A DNA stretch of 64,000 nt from Geodermatophilus marinus (lineage in GTDB: Bacteria; Actinomycetota; Actinomycetes; Mycobacteriales; Geodermatophilaceae), in NCBI RefSeq assembly GCF_003428645.1, contig NZ_QVQH01000022.1:1-64000 (forward strand), in the 5' to 3' direction. The notes beneath the pieces were generated by a model. It did no database searches. It worked only from the letters and a program-made list of their open reading frames with translations, and was not told the DNA's origin. The position numbers and the translations under genes were made by a program. Below, piece after piece: positions 9,942 through 18,463 of the stretch; the first letter of the stretch is position 1; the number at the start of each line of letters is the position of its first letter.

Positions 9942-10736
9942 ATGGGCGAGGTGCAGCGGCGGGGATCGGGTCTGCTCGTCGAGGACCGGGGGCACGTCCG
10001 GCTGCTCACGCTCGACCGGCCCGAGCGGCGCAACGCGCTGTCCACCCCGCTGCAGGCCGACCTCGTCGAGGAGCTGCTGCGCTGCGGGGAGGACGACGGG
10101 GTCCGCGCCGCCGTCCTGGCCGGCAACGGCCCCGCCTTCTGCGCCGGCTTCGACCTGCACGAGATCCGGGAGGCCGACCGGCGGGGGGAGCGGTTCCGCC
10201 CGCCCATGGACCGGCCGGGGCGCACCGTCTTCGAGGTCCTCACCCAGGTGCCGGTGCCGGTGGTGGCGGCCGTCGCGGGGGCCGCGGTCGCCGGCGGCTT
10301 CGAGCTCGCGCTGGCCTGCGACCTGCGGGTGGCCGCGCCCGGCGTGCCGATGGGACTGCCCGAGGCCCGCATCGGCATGGGCGCCAACTTCGGCTCCGTC
10401 GTCCTGCCCAAGCGCATCCCGATGGGCATCGCCCTGGAGATGCTCTACACCGGCGAGCACGTGACCAGCGAGGTCGCCGAGCGCTGGGGGCTGGTCAACC
10501 GGTTGGTCCCCGCCGAGCAGGTGCTGCCCACCGCGCTGGAGCTGGCGGGGCGGATCGCGGCGAACGCGCCGGTGTCGGTCCGCCGGATGAAGGAGACCGC
10601 GGTCAAGGCCCTGGAGCTGCCGCTGTGGCAGGCGCTGCGGCTGGACGTCGGGCCCAACCCCTACCTCTCCGAGGACCGCCGGGAGGGGATCGCTGCGCGG
10701 CTGGAGGGCCGGGCGCCGCGGTGGAGCGGTCGCTGA
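9942..10736 (+). CDS. Enoyl-CoA hydratase/isomerase (crotonase superfamily)
   Basis: This 264-residue crotonase-fold enzyme is likely to hydrate or isomerise an acyl-CoA. The CoA-binding oxyanion-hole elements are visible: GNGPAFCAGFDLHEI near residues 58-72 and AVAGAAVAGGFELALACDLR near residues 105-125. The potential general-acid region is LPEARIGMGANFGS. The chosen ATG (9942) follows GCGGGG; an in-frame upstream start at 9882 would add a 20-residue Arg/Pro-rich extension that looks non-coding. The gene stands alone, so the substrate cannot be inferred from its neighbours. Confidence 0.9.
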   Translation: MGEVQRRGSGLLVEDRGHVRLLTLDRPERRNALSTPLQADLVEELLRCGEDDGVRAAVLAGNGPAFCAGFDLHEIREADRRGERFRPPMDRPGRTVFEVLTQVPVPVVAAVAGAAVAGGFELALACDLRVAAPGVPMGLPEARIGMGANFGSVVLPKRIPMGIALEMLYTGEHVTSEVAERWGLVNRLVPAEQVLPTALELAGRIAANAPVSVRRMKETAVKALELPLWQALRLDVGPNPYLSEDRREGIAARLEGRAPRWSGR

Positions 10737-10873
10737 CCGCAGCGTGCCGACCGCACCCCGATGACCGCGGGCGTGGCAGCCCTGCGGGCGCGGTCCGCGG
10801 GTTACGTTGCCGTCAGCGTGCACGCGCCCTGGCGAGAGGCGCGCACGGGCACCGGCGAGAGGGAGGCACGGCC

Positions 10874-11485
10874 ATGGCCACCGGCGACCGCCCGGACCTC
10901 ACGAAGAAGACCCCCGGCCAGGACCCGGGCGGGCCGGGCCCCGCGCAGCCGGGCTCCGCGCAGCCGGGCTACGGCCCCCCGGGCTACGGGCAGCCGGGCT
11001 GGGCGCCGCCCGGGTACGGGCAACCCGACTACGGGCAGCCGGGGCCCGGCCCGGCCGGGTGGGCCCCCATGCCCGCGCCGCCGCCCTGGGCGCAGCAGGG
11101 CCAGCCCACCGGTGTGCCCGGCCGGATGCGGCCCACCGGCCTGACCATCCTGCTCTTCTTCGTCACCTTCGGGATCTGGGGCTTCATCTGGTACTACCAG
11201 GTCCACGAGGAGATGCGGCGGCACAGCGGCGAGGGGCTCGGCGGCATCGTCGCCCTGGTGATCTCGCTGTTCTTCGGCATCGTCATGCCGTTCCTGACCA
11301 GCCACGAGGTCGGCCAGCTCTACGAGCGCCGCGGGCAGGTCAAGCCGGTCAGCGCGCTGACCGGGCTGTGGGTCTTCCCGGGCATCTTCCTGCTGGTGCT
11401 GCCGATCGTCTGGTTCGTCCGCACCAACAACGCGCTCAACGAGTACTGGCGCAGCCTCGGCGTCACGCAGACGACGCTGGTGTGA
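10874..11485 (+). CDS. DUF4234 membrane protein with Gly/Pro/Tyr-rich N terminus
   Basis: A 203-residue protein. Residues 1 to about 85 are disordered and rich in Gly, Pro, Tyr and Gln (imperfect GYGQPG-type repeats). The remainder has three hydrophobic segments typical of DUF4234: LTILLFFVTFGIWGFIWYYQ, GGIVALVISLFFGIVMPF and LWVFPGIFLLVLPIVWFV, ending NNALNEYWRSLG. The start ATG follows a GGGAGG ribosome site. It is probably a plasma-membrane protein with a cytoplasmic low-complexity tail; its role is unknown. Confidence 0.88.
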   Translation: MATGDRPDLTKKTPGQDPGGPGPAQPGSAQPGYGPPGYGQPGWAPPGYGQPDYGQPGPGPAGWAPMPAPPPWAQQGQPTGVPGRMRPTGLTILLFFVTFGIWGFIWYYQVHEEMRRHSGEGLGGIVALVISLFFGIVMPFLTSHEVGQLYERRGQVKPVSALTGLWVFPGIFLLVLPIVWFVRTNNALNEYWRSLGVTQTTLV

Positions 11486-11494
11486 CCCGGCCGG

Positions 11495-11525
11495 CCCGCG
11501 CACCGGACGATGCCCGGTGCGCGGG
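11495..11525. terminator. Bidirectional hairpin terminator between convergent genes
   Basis: A 12-bp perfect stem (CCCGCGCACCGG with its complement) closes a 7-base loop, between the stop of the DUF4234 gene (11485) and the stop of the lyase-family gene (11526). Its position suits terminating both transcripts. Confidence 0.7.
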
Positions 11526-12416
11526 TCAGCGCCCCGAGAAGCGCTGCTCCAGCTCTTGGACCTCCGGCAGGCCGACCAGGTCGGTGAACTCGTCGAAGGC
11601 CGGCAGCCCCTCCAGCGCGGGCACGCCGTCACGGCGCAGCGCGGCCAGCAGCGCGCGCATCCCCGCCGTGGCCGCCAGCAGCGTGCCGATCGGGTAGATG
11701 ACCAGCGAGAAGCCGAGCTCGGTGATCCGCGCCAGCGGCAGCGGCGGGGTGCGCCCGCCCTCGGCCCAGTTGAACACCAGCGGCGCGACCCCGGAGAGCT
11801 CGCGCGCCACCCGCTCGACGTCGGCCTCGCTGGTCGGCGCCTCGACGAACAGCACGTCGGCGCCGGCGTCGGCGTAGGCGCGGGCGCGGGCCAGCGCGTC
11901 GTCCACCCCGGTCACCGCGACCGCGTCGGTGCGCGCGATCAGCACCAGGTCCGGGTCGCGCCGGGCGGCCGCCGCAGCCCGGATCTTGCCCGCCATCTCG
12001 TCGGTGCCGATCAGCTCCTTGCCGCTCATGTGCCCGCACTTCTTGGGCATCACCTGGTCCTCGAGCTGGATGCCGGCGACGCCGGCCTGCTCGTAGAGCT
12101 GCACCGTGCGGACGACGTTGAGCGCGTTGCCGTAGCCGGTGTCGGCGTCGGCGACCACGGGCAGGTCGACGGCGGCGGCGATGCGTCGGGCGTTGTCCAC
12201 CATCTCGGTGCCGGTGAGCAGCCCGACGTCGGGGCGGCCGATGAGCGAGGCCGTCGTCCCGAACCCGGTCATGTAGACGGCCGCGAAGCCGGCCTGCTCG
12301 ACCAGCCGGGCCGACAGCGCGTCGTACGCGCCGGGCGCCACCAGCGGCCGCGGATCGGCCAGCAGCTCCCGCAGCCGGGACCGCGGAGCGCGGCCACCCC
12401 CGATCAGATCCCCCAC
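11526..12416 (-). CDS. Isocitrate lyase/PEP mutase superfamily enzyme (methylisocitrate-lyase-like)
   Basis: About 296 residues forming a TIM-barrel lyase. The superfamily signature KKCGHMSGKEL is intact, including the catalytic Cys. Metal-site segments VVADADTGYGN and GIQLEDQV match 2-methylisocitrate lyase, dimethylmalate lyase and carboxyvinyl-phosphonate mutase relatives. The GTG at 12416 follows a GGGAGG site; an upstream in-frame start (12530) would run through the regulatory region. It is divergent from the GntR-hyuAB operon, which suggests shared control and a linked C3/C4 acid metabolism. The exact substrate cannot be told from sequence alone. Confidence 0.9.
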   Translation of the reverse strand: MGDLIGGGRAPRSRLRELLADPRPLVAPGAYDALSARLVEQAGFAAVYMTGFGTTASLIGRPDVGLLTGTEMVDNARRIAAAVDLPVVADADTGYGNALNVVRTVQLYEQAGVAGIQLEDQVMPKKCGHMSGKELIGTDEMAGKIRAAAAARRDPDLVLIARTDAVAVTGVDDALARARAYADAGADVLFVEAPTSEADVERVARELSGVAPLVFNWAEGGRTPPLPLARITELGFSLVIYPIGTLLAATAGMRALLAALRRDGVPALEGLPAFDEFTDLVGLPEVQELEQRFSGR

Positions 12417-12430
12417 GCCCGCCTCCCAGG

Positions 12431-12503
12431 TTGTATGCAGCTCGCCGCGAAATCCCGCAGCGGCGTTGTCAAGCGACGCACGCACCCCTACCTTTGCACA
12501 CAA
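12431..12503. promoter_or_regulatory. Candidate GntR operator sites in the divergent intergenic region
   Basis: Two related AT-rich elements, TTGTATGCAG (12431-12440) and TTGCACACAA (12494-12503), share a TTG-N4-CA core. They lie between the divergent lyase gene and the GntR gene. FCD-type GntR regulators commonly bind short dyads of this kind, so autoregulation and joint control are plausible. This is inference from position and pattern. Confidence 0.4.
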
Positions 12504-12574
12504 TCTCCGAGGGGGTGTGACGGCTGACACGGTCGCTGACGTCGGCGGGGCGGGCGCTGTCCACCCTGCGCGAC

Positions 12575-13204
12575 ATGATCATGAGCGGGGAGCTCGCCCC
12601 CGGCGCGCGCCTGGGCGAGGTGGAGCTGGCCGACCGGCTCGGCGTCAGCCGCACACCGGTGCGCGAGGCGCTGTCCCGCCTGGCGGCCGAGGGCCTGGTC
12701 CAGATCACACCCAATCGCGGCGCCCGGGTCGCGACCTGGACGGTGGCCGAGCTCGAGGGCGTCTTCGACCTGCGGTCCAGCCTCGAGCCGCGGCTGACCG
12801 CCCACGCCGTCCCGAACGCGACCCCCGCCGACGTCGCCGAGCTCGACGACCTCGCCCGCCGGATGCTGGCCGTCGGCTCGCCCGGGCCGGACCAGGACCT
12901 CGACGCGCTGGTCCCGCTCAACCGGGCCTTCCACGACCGGCTGGTCGCCCTGGCCGGCCACCCGGCGCTGGCGACCGCGCTGGCCGCGGCCATCCACCCG
13001 CCGATCGTCCGGCGCAACTTCCTCACCTACGACGAGGCCTCGCTGCGGCGCAGCCTGGGCCACCACGCCGAGATCGTCGCGGCCGTGCGTGCCGGTGACG
13101 CCGACTGGGCCCGAGCGGTCATGACCGCGCACATCGCCAACGCCCGCGCCGTGATGGTCCGGGCCGCCCGTGACCACGCCACCCGAGAAGAGGAGTCCGC
13201 ATGA
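12575..13204 (+). CDS. GntR family transcriptional regulator, FCD (FadR) subgroup
   Basis: A regulator of about 209 residues: an N-terminal winged helix (ELADRLGVSRTPVREALSRL) and a C-terminal FCD ligand domain with metal-binding candidates (FDLRSSLEP, NRAFHDRLV, HHAEIVAAV). The start is uncertain. ATG 12575 truncates the first DNA-binding helix, while the frame stays open upstream to a TGA at 12518-12520 and contains only CTG candidates, such as 12524, which lies 8 bases after GAGGGGG. It overlaps hyuA by four bases (ATGA), so it is cotranscribed and probably controls this operon in response to its substrate. Confidence 0.9.
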   Translation: MIMSGELAPGARLGEVELADRLGVSRTPVREALSRLAAEGLVQITPNRGARVATWTVAELEGVFDLRSSLEPRLTAHAVPNATPADVAELDDLARRMLAVGSPGPDQDLDALVPLNRAFHDRLVALAGHPALATALAAAIHPPIVRRNFLTYDEASLRRSLGHHAEIVAAVRAGDADWARAVMTAHIANARAVMVRAARDHATREEESA

Positions 13205-15264
13205 GCTACCGGCTCGGAGTGGACGTCGGCGGCACCTTCACCGACGTCCTGCTCGTCGACGAGGACAGCGGGGCCACCTGGCGGGCCAAGACCGCCTCGA
13301 CCCCCGCCGACCAGGCCGTCGGCGTGCTGCACGGCATCGAGCGGGTGTGCGCCGAGGCCGGCATCGGGCTCACCGAGGTCGCCCAGGTGCTGCACGGCAC
13401 CACGGTCGCCACCAACGCGATCCTCGAGGGCAAGGGCGCCACCGTCGGCCTGGTCACGACCCGCGGCTTCCGGCAGGTGCTGCAGATCGCCCGCTCCTTC
13501 GTCCCCGGCGGGCTGGCCGGCTGGATCATCTGGCCGAAGCCCGAGCCGCTGGCCGACCTGGAGAACACCGTCGAGGTCGACGAGCGCATCGCCTCCGACG
13601 GCGGCGTGGTGCGCCCGCTCGACGAGGACGACGTCCGCCGGCAGCTGGGCAGGCTCGCCGGCCGCGGCATCCAGGCGCTCGCCGTCAGCCTGATCAACTC
13701 CTTCGCCGACCCCGCGCACGAGCGGCGGGTCGCGGAGATCGCCGCCGAGGTGCTGCCGGGCGTGCCGGTGTCGCTGTCCTCCGACGTCCTGCCCGAGCTG
13801 CGCGAGTACGAGCGCACGCTCACCACCGTGGCCAACGGCTACGTGCAGCCGCAGGTCGCCCGCTACGTCCAGCACCTCTCCGAGGGGCTGCGCCAGGGCG
13901 GCGTGACCGGCGACCTGTCTATCCTGCGCAGCGACGGCGGGCTCTCCGCGGCCGGGGCCGCGGTGGCCGCCCCGGTCACCATGCTGCTGTCGGGCCCGGC
14001 CGGCGGCGTCACCGGCGCGGTCTGGGTGGCCGAGCAGTGCGGGTACCGGGACCTGATCACCTTCGACATGGGCGGCACCTCCACCGACGTCGCGCTGGTC
14101 CGCGACCTCGCCCCGCGGATCGGCCGGGAGACGAAGGTCGGCGACCTGACCGTGCGGGCCTCGAGCGTCGACGTCCGCACCGTCGGTGCCGGCGGCGGGT
14201 CGATCGCGCACGTGCCGGAGCTGACCCGGGCGCTGCGGGTCGGCCCGCAGTCGGCCGGCGCCGACCCCGGCCCGGCCGCCTACGGCAAGGGCGGCACCGA
14301 GCCCACGGTCACCGACGCCGACGTCGTCCTGGGGTACCTGCCCTCCGCGCTGGCCGGCGGGGAGATCACCCTCGACGCCGAGGCCGCGCGGGCGGCGGTC
14401 TCCAAGGTGGCCGAGGCGATGGGGCTGGAGTCCCCCGAGGCGGCGGCCGCGGGCATCGTCGACATCGTCAACGAGAACATGCTCGGCGGCCTGCGGCTGG
14501 TCTCGGTGCAGCAGGGCTTCGACCCGCGCGACTTCGCCCTGGTGGCCTTCGGCGGCGCGGGGCCGCTGCACGCCAACGCGCTCGGCAGGCTCACCGGCGC
14601 CTGGCCGGTCATCGTGCCGCCGTCCCCCGGCGTGCTCTGCGCCCTCGGGGACGCGACGACGAGCCTGCGCGACGAGTCCGCGCGCACCGTGCTGCGCCGC
14701 TTCGGCCAGCTGACCGGCGCGGAGCTGGCGCAGGTGCTGCGGGAGCTCGCCGACGAGGCCGGGGCCCGCCTGGCCGGGCAGGGGCTGGCCCGCGAGGAGC
14801 AGGCCGTCGGGTTCCAGGTCGACGTCCGGTACCACGGGCAGGGCTTCGAGATCCCGGTGCAGGTCGACCCGTCCTGGCTGGACGCCGGGGACCCGCTGGC
14901 CGAGCTCGGGAAGGCCTTCGATGCCGAGCACGACCGGCTGTTCTCCTTCCTGCTCGACGTCGACCACGAGCTGGTCAACGCCCGGGCCACGGTCACCGGT
15001 CCCCGGCCGGACGTCGCGCCGGTCCACCTCGAGCAGGGCGACGGCGACCCGTCGGCGGCGCTGGTCACCGAGCACCCCGTGCACGTCGGGGGCGAGCAGG
15101 TGACCGCGCGGGTCTACGACCGGGCGCGGCTGCGGGCCGGCGACGTGGTGACCGGCCCGGCGATCGTCACCGAGATGGACTCCACGACCCTCGTCCTGCC
15201 CGGGCACGCGGCCGCCGTGCACCGCTCGGGCTCGCTGCTCATCAACCCCGTCCAGGAGGGCTGA
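13201..15264 (+). CDS. hyuA: Hydantoinase/oxoprolinase family protein, subunit A (ATP-binding)
   Basis: This 687-residue subunit belongs to the ATP-dependent hydantoinase/5-oxoprolinase/acetone carboxylase superfamily. It carries the N-terminal phosphate-binding motif GVDVGGTFTD at residues 6-15 and a second actin-like motif FDMGGTSTDVALV near residue 288. Its length matches HyuA of two-subunit enzymes. It starts at the ATG overlapping the GntR stop, and hyuB follows after three bases. The pair hydrolyses or carboxylates its substrate at the cost of ATP in the cytoplasm. N-methylhydantoin or a hydantoin is suggested by the downstream amidase-like gene, but ketone carboxylation cannot be excluded. 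Confidence 0.93.
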   Translation: MSYRLGVDVGGTFTDVLLVDEDSGATWRAKTASTPADQAVGVLHGIERVCAEAGIGLTEVAQVLHGTTVATNAILEGKGATVGLVTTRGFRQVLQIARSFVPGGLAGWIIWPKPEPLADLENTVEVDERIASDGGVVRPLDEDDVRRQLGRLAGRGIQALAVSLINSFADPAHERRVAEIAAEVLPGVPVSLSSDVLPELREYERTLTTVANGYVQPQVARYVQHLSEGLRQGGVTGDLSILRSDGGLSAAGAAVAAPVTMLLSGPAGGVTGAVWVAEQCGYRDLITFDMGGTSTDVALVRDLAPRIGRETKVGDLTVRASSVDVRTVGAGGGSIAHVPELTRALRVGPQSAGADPGPAAYGKGGTEPTVTDADVVLGYLPSALAGGEITLDAEAARAAVSKVAEAMGLESPEAAAAGIVDIVNENMLGGLRLVSVQQGFDPRDFALVAFGGAGPLHANALGRLTGAWPVIVPPSPGVLCALGDATTSLRDESARTVLRRFGQLTGAELAQVLRELADEAGARLAGQGLAREEQAVGFQVDVRYHGQGFEIPVQVDPSWLDAGDPLAELGKAFDAEHDRLFSFLLDVDHELVNARATVTGPRPDVAPVHLEQGDGDPSAALVTEHPVHVGGEQVTARVYDRARLRAGDVVTGPAIVTEMDSTTLVLPGHAAAVHRSGSLLINPVQEG

Positions 15265-15267
15265 GCG

Positions 15268-17145
15268 ATGGCACGCATCGTCGAGACCGCGACCGGCGAG
15301 GTGGAGCGGGTCGACGTCGACCCGGTGACCCTCGACCTCATCGAGAACGGCCTGCGCAACGCCCGCTACGAGATGGACGAGGTGCTGTTCCGCACCGCGC
15401 TGTCCCCGGGCATCCGCGAGCAGCACGACGAGTTCCCGCTGATCGGCGACCCGAGCGGCAAGATGGTCGTCGGCCAGTTCGGCCTGTCCATCCCCGACTT
15501 CCTCGACGGCTTCGACGACACCGTCGAGGAGGGCGACGTCCTGCTCACCAGCGACCCGTACGCCTGCGGGGCGGCGATCAGCCACGCCAACGACTGGCTG
15601 GTCGTGATGCCGGTCTTCCACGAGGGCCGGGTCGTGGGCTGGGCGTCGATGTTCGGCCACATGTCCGACGTGGGCGGCAAGACGCCGTCGTCCATGCCCA
15701 CCGACGCGCGCACGATCTACGAGGAGGGCGTGGTCATCCCGCCCTTCAAGCTGTACCGCGCGGGGGTGCCCAACGAGGACGCGCTGCGGACCATCCTCAA
15801 CCAGGTCCGGATGCCCGACTGGAACCGCGCCGACCTCAACGGCCTGGTCGCCGCCTGCCGCACGGCCGGGCGGCGGGTGGTCGAGATGTGCGAGCGCTTC
15901 GGCACCGCCACCTACCTCTCCGCGCTGGACGCGCTGCTCCAGCGCAACCACGACGCCATGAAGGTGCTGCTGCAGACGGTCTTCGAGGAGGGCCGCACGC
16001 TCTCGTTCACCGACTACATCTGCGACGACGGCGTGGGCAACGGCCCGTACGAGCTGAAGCTGTCGCTGACCCGCACCGGCGAGAAGGTGCACCTGGACTT
16101 CACCGGGTCCTCGCCGCAGGCCGCCGGGCCGATCAACTACTACATCAACGAGAACCTGACCCGGATGTTCTTCGGGATCTACATGATCACCGTCGCCGAC
16201 CCGCAGATCCTCTGGAACGACGGCTTCTACCCGCTGGTCGACGTCACCATCCCGGACGGGTCGTACTGGAAGCCCGCGCACCCGGCCGCGCTCAACGGCC
16301 GCAACCACGGCATCGGCCGGGTCTTCGACCTGTTCGGCGGGCTGCTCGGGCAGACCAACCCGGCGCTGCTCAACGCCGCTGGGTTCTCCTCCTCGCCGCA
16401 CTTCATGTACTCCGGGCACTACTCCTCGGGCGAGCGGACGGGGGAGTGGTTCCAGCTCTACTCGATCGGGTTCGGCGGCATCCCGGGCCGACCCCTGGGT
16501 GACGGCCCGGACGGGCACTCGCTGTGGCCGAGCTTCGTCAACATCCCCTGCGAGTACCTGGAGTCCTACTACCCGCTGCGGATCGAACGGTGGGAGACGG
16601 TCCCGGACACCGGCGGGGCCGGCCTGCACCGCGGCGGCAACGGCGTCGACGTCGCCTACGTCTTCGAGGAGCCGGGCGAGATCGCCATCCACGACGACCG
16701 CTGGCTGACCTACCCGTGGGGCGTCAACGGCGGGCAGCCGGGCGCGCGCGGGCGCAAGTGGATCGACCGCGCCGACGGCACCCGCGAGGTGCTGCCCAGC
16801 AAGTGCCACGGGGTGCCGGTGCGGCCGGGCGACGTCCTGCACTTCGTCACCTGGGGCGGCGGTGGGTGGGGGGACCCGCTGGAGCGCGACCCGGAGCTGG
16901 TCTCGCGCGAGGTCCGGCGCGGGCTGGTGACCCAGGAGGGCGCCCGCCGGTACGGGGTCGTGGTCTGCGACGGCGGGGAGGTGGACGGCGAGGCGACCGA
17001 GACGCTGCGCGACCAGCTGCGCGCCGACCGGCCCGCCGAGCTGCCGGTGTTCGACCCCGGCCCGCCGATCGAGGAGCTGCTGGCCCGGTGCGAGGAGGAG
17101 ACCGGCCTGCCCGCCCCGAAGCGCCCGGTGTGGACGGCGGGGTGA
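15268..17145 (+). CDS. hyuB: Hydantoinase B/oxoprolinase family protein, subunit B
   Basis: This 625-residue partner of HyuA starts with ATG after AGGAGGGC, only three bases past the hyuA stop. Family-typical stretches include DPVTLDLIENGLRNARYEMD, LLTSDPYACGAAISHANDW, INYYINENLTR and the C-terminal TWGGGGWGDPLERDP. It forms the second half of the ATP-dependent hydantoinase-type complex. The final codons overlap the next gene (GTGA), showing a tight operon. Confidence 0.93.
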   Translation: MARIVETATGEVERVDVDPVTLDLIENGLRNARYEMDEVLFRTALSPGIREQHDEFPLIGDPSGKMVVGQFGLSIPDFLDGFDDTVEEGDVLLTSDPYACGAAISHANDWLVVMPVFHEGRVVGWASMFGHMSDVGGKTPSSMPTDARTIYEEGVVIPPFKLYRAGVPNEDALRTILNQVRMPDWNRADLNGLVAACRTAGRRVVEMCERFGTATYLSALDALLQRNHDAMKVLLQTVFEEGRTLSFTDYICDDGVGNGPYELKLSLTRTGEKVHLDFTGSSPQAAGPINYYINENLTRMFFGIYMITVADPQILWNDGFYPLVDVTIPDGSYWKPAHPAALNGRNHGIGRVFDLFGGLLGQTNPALLNAAGFSSSPHFMYSGHYSSGERTGEWFQLYSIGFGGIPGRPLGDGPDGHSLWPSFVNIPCEYLESYYPLRIERWETVPDTGGAGLHRGGNGVDVAYVFEEPGEIAIHDDRWLTYPWGVNGGQPGARGRKWIDRADGTREVLPSKCHGVPVRPGDVLHFVTWGGGGWGDPLERDPELVSREVRRGLVTQEGARRYGVVVCDGGEVDGEATETLRDQLRADRPAELPVFDPGPPIEELLARCEEETGLPAPKRPVWTAG

Positions 17146-17771
17146 GCGGGAGCGGGGACGGGGTCGTGGGCGGGCCGCACGGGGCGGCGTTCTCCGGGCG
17201 GGTCGGCTGGGGCACCCGCCCGGCGGTGCTGGTGATCGACCTCTGCCGCGCCTACACGGAGCCGGGCGGGCCGTTCGCGCTGCCCGACCCCGGCCCCGCG
17301 GTCGCGGCGACGGCGGCCCTCGTCGGGTCGGCCCGGGCCGCCGGCCACCCGGTGGTCTGGACGGCCGTCCGGTACGCCGCCGGGCTGGAGGACGCCGGGC
17401 TGTTCGCGCGGAAGGTCCCGGCGCTGGCCTGCTTCGCCGACGGCGCGCCGGGCGACTGGGGGGCGCTGGCGCTGGAACCGGCCCCGGGCGAGCCGCTGGT
17501 GGTCAAGCAGTACGCCTCGGCCTTCTTCGGCACCTCGCTGGCCCCGACGCTGCACGCGGCCGGGGTGGACACCGTGGTGGTCACCGGGGTGTCGACGTCG
17601 GGCTGCGTGCGGGCCACGGCGATGGACGCGCTCAACTCCGGCTTCCGGCCCCAGGTGGTCCGCGAGGCCTGCGCCGACCGGAGCGCCGCCGTCCACGAGG
17701 CCAACCTCGCCGACCTCGACGCCAAGTACGCCGACGTGGTCGACCTGACCGAGGCCCTCGCGCACCTGTAG
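17142..17771 (+). CDS. Isochorismatase-like cysteine hydrolase (N-carbamoylsarcosine amidase type)
   Basis: A hydrolase of about 209 residues in the isochorismatase superfamily. The Asp of the triad is in VLVIDLCRAYTEPG, the Lys in VVKQYASAFFGT, and the nucleophile is C155 in GVSTSGCVRATAMDAL. The CRAYTEPGGPF segment resembles N-carbamoylsarcosine amidases. With hyuAB this suggests a route from N-methylhydantoin to N-carbamoylsarcosine to sarcosine, CO2 and ammonia. The GTG start overlaps the hyuB stop. Other amidohydrolase substrates remain possible. Confidence 0.88.
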   Translation: MSGSGDGVVGGPHGAAFSGRVGWGTRPAVLVIDLCRAYTEPGGPFALPDPGPAVAATAALVGSARAAGHPVVWTAVRYAAGLEDAGLFARKVPALACFADGAPGDWGALALEPAPGEPLVVKQYASAFFGTSLAPTLHAAGVDTVVVTGVSTSGCVRATAMDALNSGFRPQVVREACADRSAAVHEANLADLDAKYADVVDLTEALAHL

Positions 17772-17786
17772 CGCCGGCCCCCGACC

Positions 17787-17830
17787 GCGGCGCCGCCCGG
17801 CTGCCTCCCCCCAGCGCCGGGCGGCGCCGC
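17787..17830 (+). terminator. Strong hairpin terminator after the hyu operon
   Basis: A 15-bp perfect stem (GCGGCGCCGCCCGGC with its complement) closes a 14-base loop, 15 bases past the operon's last stop. It separates the operon from the Nudix gene. Confidence 0.75.
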
Positions 17831-17853
17831 TCACCCCGGGGCAGGCTGCACCC

Positions 17854-18315
17854 GTGGCGAGGACGAGCGCGGGGGTGCTGCTGTGGCGGCGCGGCCCGGA
17901 CGGCGGGGTGCAGGTGCTGCTCGGGCACATGGGCGGGCCGTTCTGGGCGCGCAGGGACGACGGCGCCTGGTCGGTGCCCAAGGGGGAGTACGCGGCCGGC
18001 GAGGACGCGCTGGCCGCGGCGCGCCGGGAGTTCGAGGAGGAGCTCGGCTCCCCGGTGCCGGCCGCCGAGCTGGTCCCGCTCGGCGAGCACCGGGCGAGCG
18101 GCAAGCTGCTCGCGCTCTGGGCGGCCGAGGGCGACCTGGACGCCGCCGCCTGCCGGAGCACCACCTTCCCGCTGGAGTGGCCCCCGCGGTCGGGGCGGGT
18201 GCAGCACTTCCCGGAGATCGACCGGGCCGCCTGGTTCGGCCTGGCCGAGGCGCGCACCAAGCTGGTCCGCGGCCAGCTCCCCTTCCTCGACCGGCTCGCG
18301 GCGCTGACCGGCTGA
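17854..18315 (+). CDS. Nudix hydrolase
   Basis: A 153-residue protein with a full Nudix box: G-x5-E-x7-REFEEELG within the segment starting GEYAAGEDAL. It opens TSAGVLLWRRGPDGGVQVLL, and the SVPKGEY and FPEIDRAAWF elements match NTP pyrophosphohydrolase-type Nudix enzymes that hydrolyse nucleotide diphosphate derivatives. The GTG at 17854 is the first start after the terminator. The precise substrate is unknown. Confidence 0.92.
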   Translation: MARTSAGVLLWRRGPDGGVQVLLGHMGGPFWARRDDGAWSVPKGEYAAGEDALAAARREFEEELGSPVPAAELVPLGEHRASGKLLALWAAEGDLDAAACRSTTFPLEWPPRSGRVQHFPEIDRAAWFGLAEARTKLVRGQLPFLDRLAALTG

Positions 18316-18463
18316 CCTGCACGGCCCCGCCCGGCAGCCGGCCCGCATGACGGCTTGGTGACGTGTCGTCCCACCCATCCCGGGACGGGGCGGGCCCGGC
18401 CCCGGGGGTGGCAGGGTCCCCGGTCGAGCGGAGCCCCGTGCTCCCCGGACCCCAGGAGGCACC

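Noticed and set aside
10919..11060. Repeated GGG/GGC-CCG codons in the DUF4234 gene as a DNA repeat array
   Set aside because: Repeats are imperfect and explained by the Gly/Pro/Tyr-rich tail common in actinobacterial membrane proteins.
13027..16842. A 1,271-residue minus-strand open frame under hyuA/hyuB
   Set aside because: Its composition is typical of antisense GC-rich frames and no motif is seen; the plus strand carries HyuA and HyuB motifs.
17787..17830. Attachment site or IS end
   Set aside because: The perfect stem sits just after an operon stop and is best explained as a terminator; no integrase or transposase is near.
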